Shown piece by piece: positions 7,911-16,415 of a stretch of 64,000 bases of DNA. The stretch lies in assembly GCA_023422775.1 (NCBI GenBank), contig JAFAGM010000031.1, positions 118,552 through 182,551 on the forward strand, read 5' to 3'. Every line of letters starts with the position of its first letter. Position 1 is the first letter of the stretch. Origin of the DNA: Pseudomonadota bacterium. GTDB lineage: Bacteria; Pseudomonadota; Alphaproteobacteria; Rhizobiales; Xanthobacteraceae. The position numbers were made by a program, and so were the translations under genes. The notes under the pieces are model-generated. The model made no database searches. It saw nothing but the letters and a program-made list of their open reading frames with translations, and was not told where the DNA came from.

Positions 7911-9149
7911 TTAGACCTGGCTCGCCCGCACACTCCGCTGCATCCGCGACGCCGCAATCACCAGCAGGCCCGCACCGGCGACCGACCAGCATGCCACCGG
8001 CGCCCACTGCAACAACGGCGCAAATTCCGGCAGCTTCTGCAGCCCGCCGGCGACCGCGGCCATCCGCGCAAAGGTCGCAAGCGCCAGCGCCGAGAACACC
8101 AGCCCCACCACCTTGCCCTCGGCGCCGGTCTGGCCGATCGCCAGCGCCGCCGAGACGGCGGCCATCAGCATGCAGCCCCACGCGGCACCCGCAACGAACT
8201 GCGCCACGATCAGCATGTTCAGGTTGCCGGCCATCTCCGCGCCGAGAACGGCAACCGCGCCCAGCAGGCCGGCTGCGCCTATCACAATCAAGCCGCCGCG
8301 ATGCTTGACGATAACGCTGGCCGGAAACATCGCGATGTTGAAGCCGATCCAGAATACCGGCATCAGCCATGGCAGTTCGTCCGGCTTTGCGAAGCGCAGA
8401 TAGAACGGCGTGCTGTTGATCGAAAAGTGCAACTGATAGCCCAGCGCCAGAATGACCATCGAGGCGATGAACAACATCGGTACCGGACCGAGCGGCTTTG
8501 CCGGCGCCATCGGCTTTTTCGCAACGGGCGGTCCCTGCGCTAGGCCGCGTTCGACCCGCGACAACGCAAGCGTCGTGACCAGCAGGACCACGCCTGAGAT
8601 CACGAACGGCAATCGCGGGTCATGATTGCGCAACACTACGCCGAGATAGGGCGAGATCGCCCCCGCCAGGCCGTACCCGAGCATCACCAATGCCGACAAG
8701 AACGGGATCGCCGGCCGCGCGGCGTATTTGCCCAGCAATGTCAGCGGCGGCGCCCGCAACGCCGATGACGTCACGACCCAGATCAGGCCGAGCCCGATGA
8801 ACCAGACCTGCGCGCCTGGCCCTGTGCCGGCCACGAACGGCAGCGCGATGAAGGCCGTACAGGAGATTGCGGTCAGGGCGCCCACGAATACGCCAAGCTT
8901 GCCGACAAACGGTGCAATCCTGTCGGCCGCAATTCCCATCGCGGTATCGGTGACGGTGAAGACCGCCTGATCCAGCATCAGGATGAGGATGACATATGCC
9001 GGCGCAATGCCGACATCGGCACATAGCCTTGGCAGATAGATGACGTAGGTCGTCCAGCCGAGCGTGAAGACGAGTTGCAACACGGCAAGGTAGAGACCGG
9101 TGCCGGTCGCGCTGGTGCTGGTATCGGATGCTTGTTCTGATGCGGTCAT
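7911..9149 (-). CDS. MFS transporter (12 predicted membrane segments)
   Basis: A 412-residue very hydrophobic protein with about 12 membrane segments and a central charged loop (RVERGLAQGPPVAKKPM, around residue 200), the usual 6+6 arrangement of the major facilitator superfamily. The first segment follows a short polar N-terminus (MTASEQASDTST). I preferred ATG 9149 over GTG 9173 because the residues before it look non-coding. The gene faces away from the hpa operon, with a convergent REP element between, so a link to aromatic uptake is not shown. The family is clear but the substrate cannot be named. Confidence 0.85.
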   Translation of the reverse strand: MTASEQASDTSTSATGTGLYLAVLQLVFTLGWTTYVIYLPRLCADVGIAPAYVILILMLDQAVFTVTDTAMGIAADRIAPFVGKLGVFVGALTAISCTAFIALPFVAGTGPGAQVWFIGLGLIWVVTSSALRAPPLTLLGKYAARPAIPFLSALVMLGYGLAGAISPYLGVVLRNHDPRLPFVISGVVLLVTTLALSRVERGLAQGPPVAKKPMAPAKPLGPVPMLFIASMVILALGYQLHFSINSTPFYLRFAKPDELPWLMPVFWIGFNIAMFPASVIVKHRGGLIVIGAAGLLGAVAVLGAEMAGNLNMLIVAQFVAGAAWGCMLMAAVSAALAIGQTGAEGKVVGLVFSALALATFARMAAVAGGLQKLPEFAPLLQWAPVACWSVAGAGLLVIAASRMQRSVRASQV

Positions 9150-9211
9150 GTAGCCCCCCGGCACTGGAAGCATAGACCAGGAACAGCTTCAATGGAAAAA
9201 GCACGAGCCAT

Positions 9212-9334
9212 CTCGTGCCCCGGATGCGGCGCAGCGCGGAGCGATGCGTTGCCAAGCAGGGACCCACTATTGGTGACGCCATGGATCCCGGCTCTGCGGA
9301 GCAGCGTAAAGAACGCTGCACCGCGTCCGGACAA
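9212..9334. repeat. REP-like repeat, family F (CCCCGGATGCGGCGCAGCG...CTGCACCGCGTCCGG)
   Basis: An imperfect inverted repeat. The left arm has CCCCGGATGCGGCGCAGCG, the right arm GAACGCTGCACCGCGTCCGG, with GGGACCCA and GGCTCTGC boxes between. A second copy is at 44608-44737 with the same box order. It fills the gap between the MFS start and the alkB stop. Confidence 0.65.
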
Positions 9335-9337
9335 AGC

Positions 9338-9991
9338 TTACCGCGCCTTTCGAAAGGTCAGGTTGATGCGCTGACGGCCCATTATCGCGTGTTCGCCGTC
9401 GGCAAGCGGCGCGACGCCGTGAAAGAACAGGCGCGACGGCCCGCCCCACACCACCACGTCGCGGTGTTCGAGTCGGTAGCGCACAGGCTTATCCGTGCGC
9501 TTCGAGCCGCTGAACAGGAAGATCGCGGGCAGCCCGAGCGAGACCGAGACGATCGGCGCAGCAAAATCGAGTTCGTCCTTGTCCTGATGCAGCGTCAGCT
9601 TCGCGCCGGGCACGTAGCGATTGATCAGGCAGGCCTCGGGCTCGAAGCCGCTGAACCCGGCATTATTAGCCGCGTCGGCCGCCAGTCTGCGCAGCACCGG
9701 CGGCATCGCCGGCCACGGTTGTCCCGACTCGGGGTCGATGGCGGCATAGCGATAGCCGGTTTGGTCCGACACCCAGCCGAGGGTGCCGCAATTGGTCATC
9801 GCGACCGACATGCGGTGACCGCCCGGCGTGACCAGATGCCGAAACGGCGACTGTTTGACGATCGCGCGCAGCGCCGGAAGCAACTCGGCTTCGAACGGCC
9901 GCGCAAATCCGCGCAGCAGCACCGCACCGTCAGCCATCGCCTCGCGCGACGGGCGCGTGTCCCCAACGCTCTCGAACAGATCAGCCGTCAA
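9338..9991 (-). CDS. alkB: Alpha-ketoglutarate-dependent DNA/RNA demethylase AlkB
   Basis: A 217-residue AlkB, the Fe(II)/2-oxoglutarate dioxygenase that removes methyl groups from 1-methyladenine and 3-methylcytosine. It aligns through most of its length with what I know of E. coli AlkB (shared strings include SPFR..VTPGG, MSVAMTNCG, LGW, ACLINRY.PGAKL, PIVSVSLGLPAIF, DVVVWGG.SRLF.HG). The Fe ligands are H135 and D137 (HQDKDE) and H191; the 2OG-binding arginines are R208 and R214 at the C-terminus, a constant offset of 4 from E. coli numbering. It follows a second 2OG-Fe(II) oxygenase on the same strand with a 30-bp gap. No ada gene is in the window. Confidence 0.96.
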   Translation of the reverse strand: MTADLFESVGDTRPSREAMADGAVLLRGFARPFEAELLPALRAIVKQSPFRHLVTPGGHRMSVAMTNCGTLGWVSDQTGYRYAAIDPESGQPWPAMPPVLRRLAADAANNAGFSGFEPEACLINRYVPGAKLTLHQDKDELDFAAPIVSVSLGLPAIFLFSGSKRTDKPVRYRLEHRDVVVWGGPSRLFFHGVAPLADGEHAIMGRQRINLTFRKAR

Positions 9992-10021
9992 CTCAGTCCG
10001 TGCTCACTTGTCAGTCCCTGC

Positions 10022-10762
10022 TCACTTGGCATCGTGAAAAATCACGCCGACGGTATGGCGGTGGCCGGAACGCACCCGGCTGACGCCGTGGCGCAGGTTA
10101 ACCCGGTAGGGGCCGCGCGTCCCCTGCACCGGCCGGTGATGCACAGCAAAGGCCACCGCATCGCCCTGCAGCAGCGGAACCACTTCAGCGCGCGACTGCA
10201 TCCGCGGCCGCTGCTCCGTGAGCACGAACTCGCCGCCTTCGAAGTCGCGTCCCGGCTGCGACAGCAGGATCGCGACCTGCAGCGGAAACACGTGCTCGCC
10301 ATAGAGGTCCTGGTGCAGGCAATTGTAATCGCCCTCGCCATATTGCAGCAGCAGCGGCGTCGGCCGCGTCTGCCCGGCATCGTGGCAGCGCTTCAGGAAT
10401 GCCTCGTGGCGATCAGGGTAGCGGATATCGATCCCCATCGTCTCGTTCCAGCGATTGGCAACGGGATAGAGCCGTGCGTAAAGCTCGGGGCGCAATTCCG
10501 CGATCAGACCGGGCAGCGGATAGGCGAAATATTTGTACTCGCCGCGGCCGAAGCCGTGGCGTCCCATCACGATCCGGCTGCGAAAGTTCTTGTCATCCGG
10601 ATAGAGCGCCGCCAGCGCAGCGCATTCTTCCGGCGACAACAGCCCTTTCAGGACGGCGCAGCCCTGCGCGTCGAGGTCGGCGGTTAGCTGCGTCCAGTCG
10701 ATGGCGTCGACTCGGGAGGCGATTGCCGAGATACGGTCGATATTTCTTGCGGTCGCTTTCAT
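10022..10762 (-). CDS. 2OG-Fe(II) oxygenase, prolyl-hydroxylase-like, upstream of alkB
   Basis: A 246-residue protein with a double-stranded beta-helix dioxygenase core. The HQD motif (H150, D152) gives two Fe ligands. A distal His in AVHHRPV (H208/H209) and an Arg in RVNLRHGVSRVRSG supply the third ligand and the 2OG anchor. Start ATG 10762 (MKATARNID) is chosen; the residues before it look like spacer. The gap to alkB is 30 bp, so the two are likely one operon. Such oxygenases are often found beside alkB/ada in proteobacteria, which suggests a role in the alkylation response. The substrate is unknown and may be a protein, not DNA. Confidence 0.85.
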   Translation of the reverse strand: MKATARNIDRISAIASRVDAIDWTQLTADLDAQGCAVLKGLLSPEECAALAALYPDDKNFRSRIVMGRHGFGRGEYKYFAYPLPGLIAELRPELYARLYPVANRWNETMGIDIRYPDRHEAFLKRCHDAGQTRPTPLLLQYGEGDYNCLHQDLYGEHVFPLQVAILLSQPGRDFEGGEFVLTEQRPRMQSRAEVVPLLQGDAVAFAVHHRPVQGTRGPYRVNLRHGVSRVRSGHRHTVGVIFHDAK

Positions 10763-10823
10763 GACGGAAAATCTTACAAATGGCGCCAGCACAAACCACC
10801 CGATTTCCGACGAGTTCCATCCG

Positions 10824-10906
10824 CGTCATTGCGAGCGGAGCGAAGCAATCCACGTCTCAGCCAGGGGATGGATTGCTTCGTCGCTATCGCTCCTCGCAAT
10901 GATGGG
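10824..10906. repeat. REP-like repeat, family B (GTCATTGCGAGCGGAGCGAAGCAATCCA...TGGATTGCTTCG...CGCAATGA)
   Basis: Two long arms containing CATTGCGAGCGGAGCGAAGC and GCTTCGTCGCTATCGCTCCT flank a short variable centre (CGTCTCAGCCAGGGG). Other copies are at 18981, 25593, 29795, 36407, 39695, 42944 and 62407. It sits in the gap between the 2OG oxygenase and the DUF2848 gene. Confidence 0.8.
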
Positions 10907-10926
10907 GGTTGGAGCCCTGCCTTGTA

Positions 10927-11613
10927 TCAGCCCAGCACCGGCATCGTGATCACGTCATACCCATGGCTGATCTTGCGCTTCAGCACGGGATCCTCCAGCT
11001 CGAACTCAAACCGATCGGCCGGGCGGATGCCGCCTTTGGCCGCAAATGTCCCGCCGAACATGGCGCAGCCATCGGGCAGGCGTTCAGCCCCGAAACCGCG
11101 CTCGATCAGGTCCTTTACCGGCAGCATGTGATCCAGCGTGCCCTCCTGATACAGCACCCGCGCGCCATCGATGATGGCCCAGGACCGCAGGATCATCTTG
11201 TCCCAGTGCGCGATGACCTCCTCCAACTCCCAAAGCGTTGAAGCCACCGGCTTGTCGCACATCTGCTTGGAAACCGTGACGCTGTAGCTTTCCACCTTGC
11301 GGTCGGTGTGGTCGGAGCCGCAACCGACGAAGATGCGGCCCTGCCAGCCGATCAGCACGAACTCGACCTCGCCGCTGGAATCCCCGCCGCAGACCTCGAT
11401 GCGGTCGGCCTGCGTGATCCGCCGCGCGGAGCAGCGATAGTAGATCGGCGTCGTTGCCGGCCGCGCGATGCCGATCGCTTCCAGTTCGGCGATGTGCTTG
11501 TCGCGCGCCACCGGATCGCGCCCGGTCCAGCCGGCGATGACTGCCTGGTCGATCGCAAGCGTCAGCGGCGTCCCTGCGCCCTTGTCCTGGACGGTGAAGG
11601 TCAGATCAAACAC
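10927..11613 (-). CDS. DUF2848 family protein
   Basis: A 228-residue protein matching the DUF2848 pattern I remember (an N-terminal DLTF.V segment, a middle VGCGSDHTDRK motif near residue 100, and a C-terminal GG..A.GGIRPADRFEFEL stretch). The fold is FAH-like and the function is not established. The likely start is a GTG at 11613 that overlaps the amidase stop by 8 bases (GTGTTTGA). This tight coupling suggests a joint role with the amidase, for instance acting on the same carboxylic acid or amide; that is inference. A longer frame reaching 11640 exists but overlaps the amidase further. Confidence 0.82.
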   Translation of the reverse strand: MFDLTFTVQDKGAGTPLTLAIDQAVIAGWTGRDPVARDKHIAELEAIGIARPATTPIYYRCSARRITQADRIEVCGGDSSGEVEFVLIGWQGRIFVGCGSDHTDRKVESYSVTVSKQMCDKPVASTLWELEEVIAHWDKMILRSWAIIDGARVLYQEGTLDHMLPVKDLIERGFGAERLPDGCAMFGGTFAAKGGIRPADRFEFELEDPVLKRKISHGYDVITMPVLG

Positions 11614-12958
11614 GGATGATGTTCTCCATTCCGGCGGCAAGTTCGAAGATGCGGCGGTCCGATCCGCCGGCGGCCGCGAGCATCAGCCCGACCGGCACCT
11701 CGCCTTCGCGATGCGCCGGCAGCGAGATGGCGCATCCGTCGAGCATGTTGATCAGCGTGCAGTTGCGCAGGGAACGCAGGTTCTGCGTGGCGAACGCCTT
11801 GTCGTCGGCGAGATCTGCGATGACAGGCGGCGTGTTCGCTGTCGTCGGCAGCACCAGCGCGTCATAGGGCGCGATGCGCGCTTCCGTCCGTTCAATGAAC
11901 GAGCGGCGCGCATTGAGGATATCGATGTAGTCCGCGGCGCTGATGCTTTCGCCGCGCAGGATGCGGACACGAACGCGGGGATCGTAGATGTCGCCGTGGC
12001 TGACGATCAGATAGCGGTGCCAGGCGTAGCTTTCCGCGGCGGCAAAGCCGCCTTTGCTGTTCATGACCCCGACATCGTGGAATTCAGGCACCTCGATCCG
12101 CTCGATCGACGCGCCATGGCGTGACAGCGTCTCCAGCGCGCGCTCGAAGGTTTTCGCGACCTCGTCGTCGAGATCGTCGAGCGCGATTGTGGTCGGCACC
12201 GCAAGCCGCATGCCCTTGACCGGGCGCGGCTGCAACGGCTGCACAGCCTCACCCGCGAGCACGGCGTCGAGCACCGCGCAGCAGGCAACGCTGCGCGCCA
12301 GCGGCCCAAAGCTGTCGAGCGAGGACGACAGCGGCACGCCGCCGTCGAGCGGCACCCGGGCCTGCGTCGGCTTGTAACCGACGATACCGTTATAGGCTGC
12401 CGGAATCCGGCAGGAGCCGCCGGTATCGGTGCCGAGCGCGCCATACGCCATTTGATCGGCGATCGACACTGCCGCCCCCGATGACGAACCGCCGGGTACG
12501 TGGCCGACGCTGCGTTTCCAGGCGCTCTTCGGCGTGCCGTAATGCGGATTGATGCCGATGCCCGAATAGGCGAACTCGGTCATGTTGGTGCGGCCGATCA
12601 CGATGAAGCCGGCCCGGCGCAGCCGCGCCACCACGGTCGCGTCGGCCTCAGCCGGCGTGCAATTCTCCTCCAGCGCGCGCGAGCCGGCGCGGGTCACCTG
12701 TCCCTTGATGTCGAACAGATCCTTGATCGAGACCGGAATGCCGGCGTAGGGCGACGGCGCGGCATTGGCCTTGCGCAGCCGGTCCATGGCGTCGGCCGCC
12801 CCGAGCGCGGCCTCCTTGTCGACGTGAATGAAGACGCGCTGGCCTTCGCCGGCCGGGTCGGCGATCCGGGCAAGGCACTCCTCGACCAGTTTTCGGGCGG
12901 AAGTCGCGCCGCTGTCGAGATCGGCGGCCAATGTGGCAAGTGTCGGCGTATGGGGCAT
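11606..12958 (-). CDS. Amidase (amidase signature family)
   Basis: A 450-residue amidase-signature hydrolase. The Ser-cisSer-Lys triad is visible: Lys in PVSIKD (K79), cis-Ser in the PGGSSSGAA motif (S158) and nucleophile Ser in DTGGSCRIP (S182). The length fits stand-alone amidases and AtzE-like hydrolases more than GatA (about 490). No gatB or gatC is next to it. It lies between the small AtuA-like gene upstream (19-bp gap) and the DUF2848 gene downstream (8-base overlap), so it is part of an AtuA-AtuA-like-amidase-DUF2848 operon. The amide substrate is unknown. Confidence 0.88.
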   Translation of the reverse strand: MPHTPTLATLAADLDSGATSARKLVEECLARIADPAGEGQRVFIHVDKEAALGAADAMDRLRKANAAPSPYAGIPVSIKDLFDIKGQVTRAGSRALEENCTPAEADATVVARLRRAGFIVIGRTNMTEFAYSGIGINPHYGTPKSAWKRSVGHVPGGSSSGAAVSIADQMAYGALGTDTGGSCRIPAAYNGIVGYKPTQARVPLDGGVPLSSSLDSFGPLARSVACCAVLDAVLAGEAVQPLQPRPVKGMRLAVPTTIALDDLDDEVAKTFERALETLSRHGASIERIEVPEFHDVGVMNSKGGFAAAESYAWHRYLIVSHGDIYDPRVRVRILRGESISAADYIDILNARRSFIERTEARIAPYDALVLPTTANTPPVIADLADDKAFATQNLRSLRNCTLINMLDGCAISLPAHREGEVPVGLMLAAAGGSDRRIFELAAGMENIIRV

Positions 12959-12977
12959 GACGGCTGGTTGCCTTCTT

Positions 12978-13301
12978 CTATTGATTGTTGTCTTGCGCGG
13001 GTGCGATGTCGAGGTCGAGCAGCGCCGAACTCAGCGACTTGCCGTGCGCGTCGAGCGCCAGCGACCGCGTCACGCCGCCGCCGAGCGCCTGGTCCATGAC
13101 GAAGTTCAGCGCAGAAAGATTGGGCAGTTCATAGCGAACCACCTCGCCCCGGACAACGCCGGCGAAATGCGCCTTGACCCGCGCCGCCGTCACCTGTTCG
13201 AGCAGCAACGGATAGTCCTTTGCATCATAGGCGATGACGGAGATATTGGAGATATTGCCCTTGTCGCCGGTGCGGGAATGGGCGATCTCGCGCAGCTTCA
13301 T
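12978..13301 (-). CDS. AtuA-associated small protein (AtuA C-terminal domain-like)
   Basis: A 107-residue protein starting MKLREIAHSRTGDKGN. The HSRTGDKGN string with the later ALGGGVTRSL segment is the pattern of the roughly 100-residue domain found as a separate partner or as the C-terminal part of AtuA proteins. The ATG lies 2 bases after the stop of the AtuA gene, so the pair is translationally linked. In longer AtuA-type proteins the two parts are one chain, and here they look like two genes. The biochemical role is not known; it probably forms a complex with AtuA. A longer frame to 13394 overlaps AtuA and was not used. Confidence 0.82.
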   Translation of the reverse strand: MKLREIAHSRTGDKGNISNISVIAYDAKDYPLLLEQVTAARVKAHFAGVVRGEVVRYELPNLSALNFVMDQALGGGVTRSLALDAHGKSLSSALLDLDIAPAQDNNQ

Positions 13302-13303
13302 CG

Positions 13304-14644
13304 TCACGCCCCCACGAACCGGATTTGCGGCCTGGCCAGTTCGCGCGGCAGCAGGACAGACGCTACCGCGACGACGTCCCGCGCCGACTTCCATGCGCCG
13401 CCGCCGGCCGCCGGGCCATTGGTATAGAGTGTCTCGACCTCGTTGCCGATCCTGACCGCTTCGCGCAAATTCTCGGTGCGGCCGCTGACGCGGACGCGCA
13501 CTTCATAGGGTTCGTTAGCGTGCGCGGAGACTTCCGGCCCGTGCAGGGAATCGACGCCGACGAGTTCGAACCGCCATTCGCTGGCGTCGACGCCGGTCAG
13601 CTTCAGCCGTTCGCGGACAATCTCCAGCGCCAGCCGCCCCCGCGCCAGCGCGCCCGGGCCGGCATAGGAGATCTGGCCCTCGCCGATATAGCTGTCCACG
13701 TAACCGACCGAGACCTTCAGCGTGTCGGTCCGCTTCGCGCCACGGCCGCCGCTGACACGGACGCGGTCGGGTCCGATTTCCTCGACCTTCACCTGCGAAA
13801 AGTCCGCCACCACGTCCGGCTGGAAATATTTTGCGGGATCGTGCACCTCGTAGAGCAACTGTTCCTTGCAGGTCCGCGCCGTCACCGCGCCGCCGGAACC
13901 TGCAACTTTCGTGACGACGAGACTGCCGTCCTCGCCGACTTCGCCGATCGGAAAACCGAGCCGCGCCAGATCGGGCACGTCCTTGTAGCCGGGATCGGCG
14001 AAATAGCCGCCGGTGATCTGGCCGGCGCATTCCAGCAGATGCCCGGCGACGGTGCCCTGCCCCAGCAGATTCCAGTCGTCCATCGCCCAGCCGAAGGCAT
14101 GGATCATCGGCGCCAGGAACAGCGCCGGATCGGACGCGCGGCCGGTGACGACGACATCGGCGCCCGAGGTCAGCGCCTGCGCCATCGGTTCGGCGCCGAG
14201 ATAGGCGTTGGCGGACAACAGCCGGTTGCCGAGCTGCCGGATCGTGCCGTCGAACTCCATGATCGGCAGATCACCGTCCTTGCAGGCATCGAGCACGTCG
14301 TCGCCGACGATGGCCGCGATCTTCAGCGCGGACAGTCCAAGCGATCTTGCGATATCGGCGGTCTTGCGCGCCGCAGCCTCCGGATTGGCGGCGCCCATGT
14401 TGGTGACAATCTTGATGCCTTTGGCGGCGCAGACTGGGAGCACCGCGCGCATCCGCTCTTCGAGCAGCGGATCATAGCCGCTGTCCGGATTTTTCATCCG
14501 GGCCTGCTGCGCCAGCGCCACCGTGCGCTCGCCGAGGCATTCGAACACGAGATACTGGATGTCGCCCTTTTCGGCGAGCTCGATCGCGGGCTCGATGCGA
14601 TCGCCCGAATAGCCGGCGCCGGAGCCAATTCGAATGGTTCGCAC
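13304..14644 (-). CDS. AtuA family protein (acyclic terpene utilisation, DUF1446)
   Basis: A 446-residue protein with the DUF1446/AtuA signature: MRTIRIGSGAGYSGDRIEPA at the start, a YLVFECLGERT segment near residue 35, and the GADVVVTGRASDPALFL motif near residue 165. AtuA was named from acyclic terpene (citronellol/geraniol) catabolism in Pseudomonas, but homologues occur with many carboxylic-acid pathways. None of the diagnostic atu genes (geranyl-CoA carboxylase) is in this window, so a terpene role is not supported. It heads a four-gene minus-strand operon with the AtuA-like small protein, an amidase and DUF2848, divergent from the OB-fold/thiolase operon. Confidence 0.85.
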   Translation of the reverse strand: MRTIRIGSGAGYSGDRIEPAIELAEKGDIQYLVFECLGERTVALAQQARMKNPDSGYDPLLEERMRAVLPVCAAKGIKIVTNMGAANPEAAARKTADIARSLGLSALKIAAIVGDDVLDACKDGDLPIMEFDGTIRQLGNRLLSANAYLGAEPMAQALTSGADVVVTGRASDPALFLAPMIHAFGWAMDDWNLLGQGTVAGHLLECAGQITGGYFADPGYKDVPDLARLGFPIGEVGEDGSLVVTKVAGSGGAVTARTCKEQLLYEVHDPAKYFQPDVVADFSQVKVEEIGPDRVRVSGGRGAKRTDTLKVSVGYVDSYIGEGQISYAGPGALARGRLALEIVRERLKLTGVDASEWRFELVGVDSLHGPEVSAHANEPYEVRVRVSGRTENLREAVRIGNEVETLYTNGPAAGGGAWKSARDVVAVASVLLPRELARPQIRFVGA

Positions 14645-14851
14645 CTCGTCTCCATCGCCGTTACGCGCGCGACATGTTTCGCAGTGAGAAATACCCTAGC
14701 GCGGAAAATCGCTGGCATACAAGCGCTCTCCGGCGCAGGAATGCAGCCATGCGGCTTAGCCGCTGCTGGACCGTTGACGGGCAATGGTCAAATGTCGCAT
14801 CAAGATCGCAACAAGCGCCTCCGGCGCCCACCTCCCAAGGAGAATAGCCGA

Positions 14852-15265
14852 ATGGCGGAGCCCGCGCGCGCTAAACCAAAGCCCACACCTGAAACGCAGC
14901 ATTTCTGGGAGGGCACGCAGGCCGGCGAATTGCGCCTGCAGCGCTGCGACGCCTGCGCCAACGTCTACTTTCCGCCGCGACCGTTCTGCCCCTCCTGCGC
15001 CTCGCGCAAGGTCTCGGTCTTCAAGGCCAGCGGCAAGGCCAAGCTCTACAGCTACGTCATCAACCATCGCCCGGCGGCGCCCGGCTTCACGCCGCCCTAC
15101 GCGATCGCGGTCGTCGAACTCGACGAAGGTCCGCGCATGATGAGCAACATCATCGACTGCCCGCAGACGCCGGAGGCGCTGGAACTCGACATGAAGCTCG
15201 AAGTCGCGTTTGAAAAGCTCGACGACAAGATCACCCTTCCTCAATTCCGTCCGGCGAAGAGCTGA
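14852..15265 (+). CDS. Zn-ribbon/OB-fold (DUF35) acyl-CoA-binding protein
   Basis: A 137-residue DUF35 protein. An N-terminal helix (PETQHFWEG) is followed by a rubredoxin-like Zn ribbon with C32, C35, C46 and C49 (CDAC...CPSC) and then an OB-fold. The start is the ATG at 14852, preceded by AAGGAG about 9 bases upstream. Such proteins bind the acyl-CoA part and form complexes with thiolase-fold enzymes. Here the thiolase-like gene follows after 6 bases, so a heteromeric complex is likely. In actinobacterial steroid catabolism the equivalent pair (Ltp2 with a DUF35 protein) works as a retro-aldolase, while elsewhere such pairs are thiolases. Confidence 0.88.
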   Translation: MAEPARAKPKPTPETQHFWEGTQAGELRLQRCDACANVYFPPRPFCPSCASRKVSVFKASGKAKLYSYVINHRPAAPGFTPPYAIAVVELDEGPRMMSNIIDCPQTPEALELDMKLEVAFEKLDDKITLPQFRPAKS

Positions 15266-15271
15266 AGCACC

Positions 15272-16411
15272 ATGCGCAAGAATGCAGTCGCCGTCGTCGG
15301 CGCAGCCGAGACCACAGAACTCGGCGTCATCCCGAACATGTCGCAGATCCAGCTCCATGCGGATGCGGCGCTCAACGCCATCGCCGATGCCGGACTGAAG
15401 CTCTCCGATATCGACGGCATCGCCACCGCGGTGGAAACCCCGCAGCAGATCGCCCATTATCTCGGCATCACGCCGACCTGGGTCGATGGCACATCCGTCG
15501 GTGGCTGCTCGTTCATGCTGCACGTCCGTCATGCCGCAGCGGCCATTGAAGCGGGCCTCTGCAAGACGGTGCTGATCACCCACGCCGAGAGCGGCAAGTC
15601 GATGATCGGCAAATTGCCGCGCTCGATCCCCGCCGACAGCCTGCAGGGCCAGTTCGAGGCGCCGTTCGGCGTCTACGGCCCGCCCAGCATGTTCCCGATC
15701 CCGGTGCTGCGCTACATGAAGACCCACGGCATCACCCATGAGCAGATCGCCATGGTCGCCGTGGTGCAGCGCGAATGGGCGGCGAAGAACCCGCGCGCGA
15801 TGATGAAGGACCCGATCACCGTTGCCGACGTCCTCAACTCGCGGATGATCGCCTATCCGTTCCGCCTGCTGCAATGCTGCCTCGTTACCGACGGCGGCGG
15901 CGCGCTGATCCTTACGTCTGCCGACCGGGCGAAGGATTTCCCGAAGAAGCCGGTCTATATCCTCGGCACCGGCGAGAGCGTGGAAACGCCCATGGTCAGC
16001 CAGATGGAGACGTTCAATTCCTCGCGCGCCTTCAAGGTCGCCGGACCCACCGCATTCAAGGAGGCCGGCATCACCCACAAGGACGTCGACCACCTGATGA
16101 TCTACGACGCCTTCGCCCACCTGCCGCTTTTTGGCCTGGGCGATCTCGGCTTCATGCCGCACGAGGAAACCGGCAAGTTCATCGCCGACGGCAACACCCG
16201 CCCCGGCGGCAAGCTGCCGCTCAACACCAATGGCGGCGGGCTGAGCTACATGCATTCCGGCATGTACGGCATGTACGCGCTGCAGGAAAGCGTCCGGCAG
16301 ATGCGCGGCATCGCGCCGGCGCAGGTCAAGGACGCAAAAATCTCGGTCTGTCACGGCGTCGGCGGCATGTTCGCCGCGAGCGGCACGATCATCTTTACGA
16401 ACGAGAAGTAA
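15272..16411 (+). CDS. Thiolase-fold protein (SCP-x/lipid-transfer type), partner of DUF35 protein
   Basis: A 379-residue thiolase-superfamily protein of the SCP-x type, with MRKNAVAVVGAAET at the start, a YDAFAHLPLFGLGDLGF segment near residue 280, NTNGGGLSYMHSG near 325, and VCHGVGGMFAASGT near 365. The usual nucleophile motif (CASG) is not present in register; the region reads SVGGCSFMLHV, with a Cys one position off. This, and the paired DUF35 gene, are features of non-thiolytic members such as the aldolase Ltp2. It might therefore be a beta-oxidation thiolase or an aldolase acting on a 3-hydroxyacyl-CoA. It is followed by an SDR after a REP element. Confidence 0.85.
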   Translation: MRKNAVAVVGAAETTELGVIPNMSQIQLHADAALNAIADAGLKLSDIDGIATAVETPQQIAHYLGITPTWVDGTSVGGCSFMLHVRHAAAAIEAGLCKTVLITHAESGKSMIGKLPRSIPADSLQGQFEAPFGVYGPPSMFPIPVLRYMKTHGITHEQIAMVAVVQREWAAKNPRAMMKDPITVADVLNSRMIAYPFRLLQCCLVTDGGGALILTSADRAKDFPKKPVYILGTGESVETPMVSQMETFNSSRAFKVAGPTAFKEAGITHKDVDHLMIYDAFAHLPLFGLGDLGFMPHEETGKFIADGNTRPGGKLPLNTNGGGLSYMHSGMYGMYALQESVRQMRGIAPAQVKDAKISVCHGVGGMFAASGTIIFTNEK

Positions 16412-16415
16412 CAAC

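Noticed and set aside
13325..15265. 646-residue open frame on the plus strand opposite AtuA
   Set aside because: Only its last 137 codons (from 14852) are a real gene (DUF35). The rest is a shadow of AtuA, which has the family motifs on the other strand.
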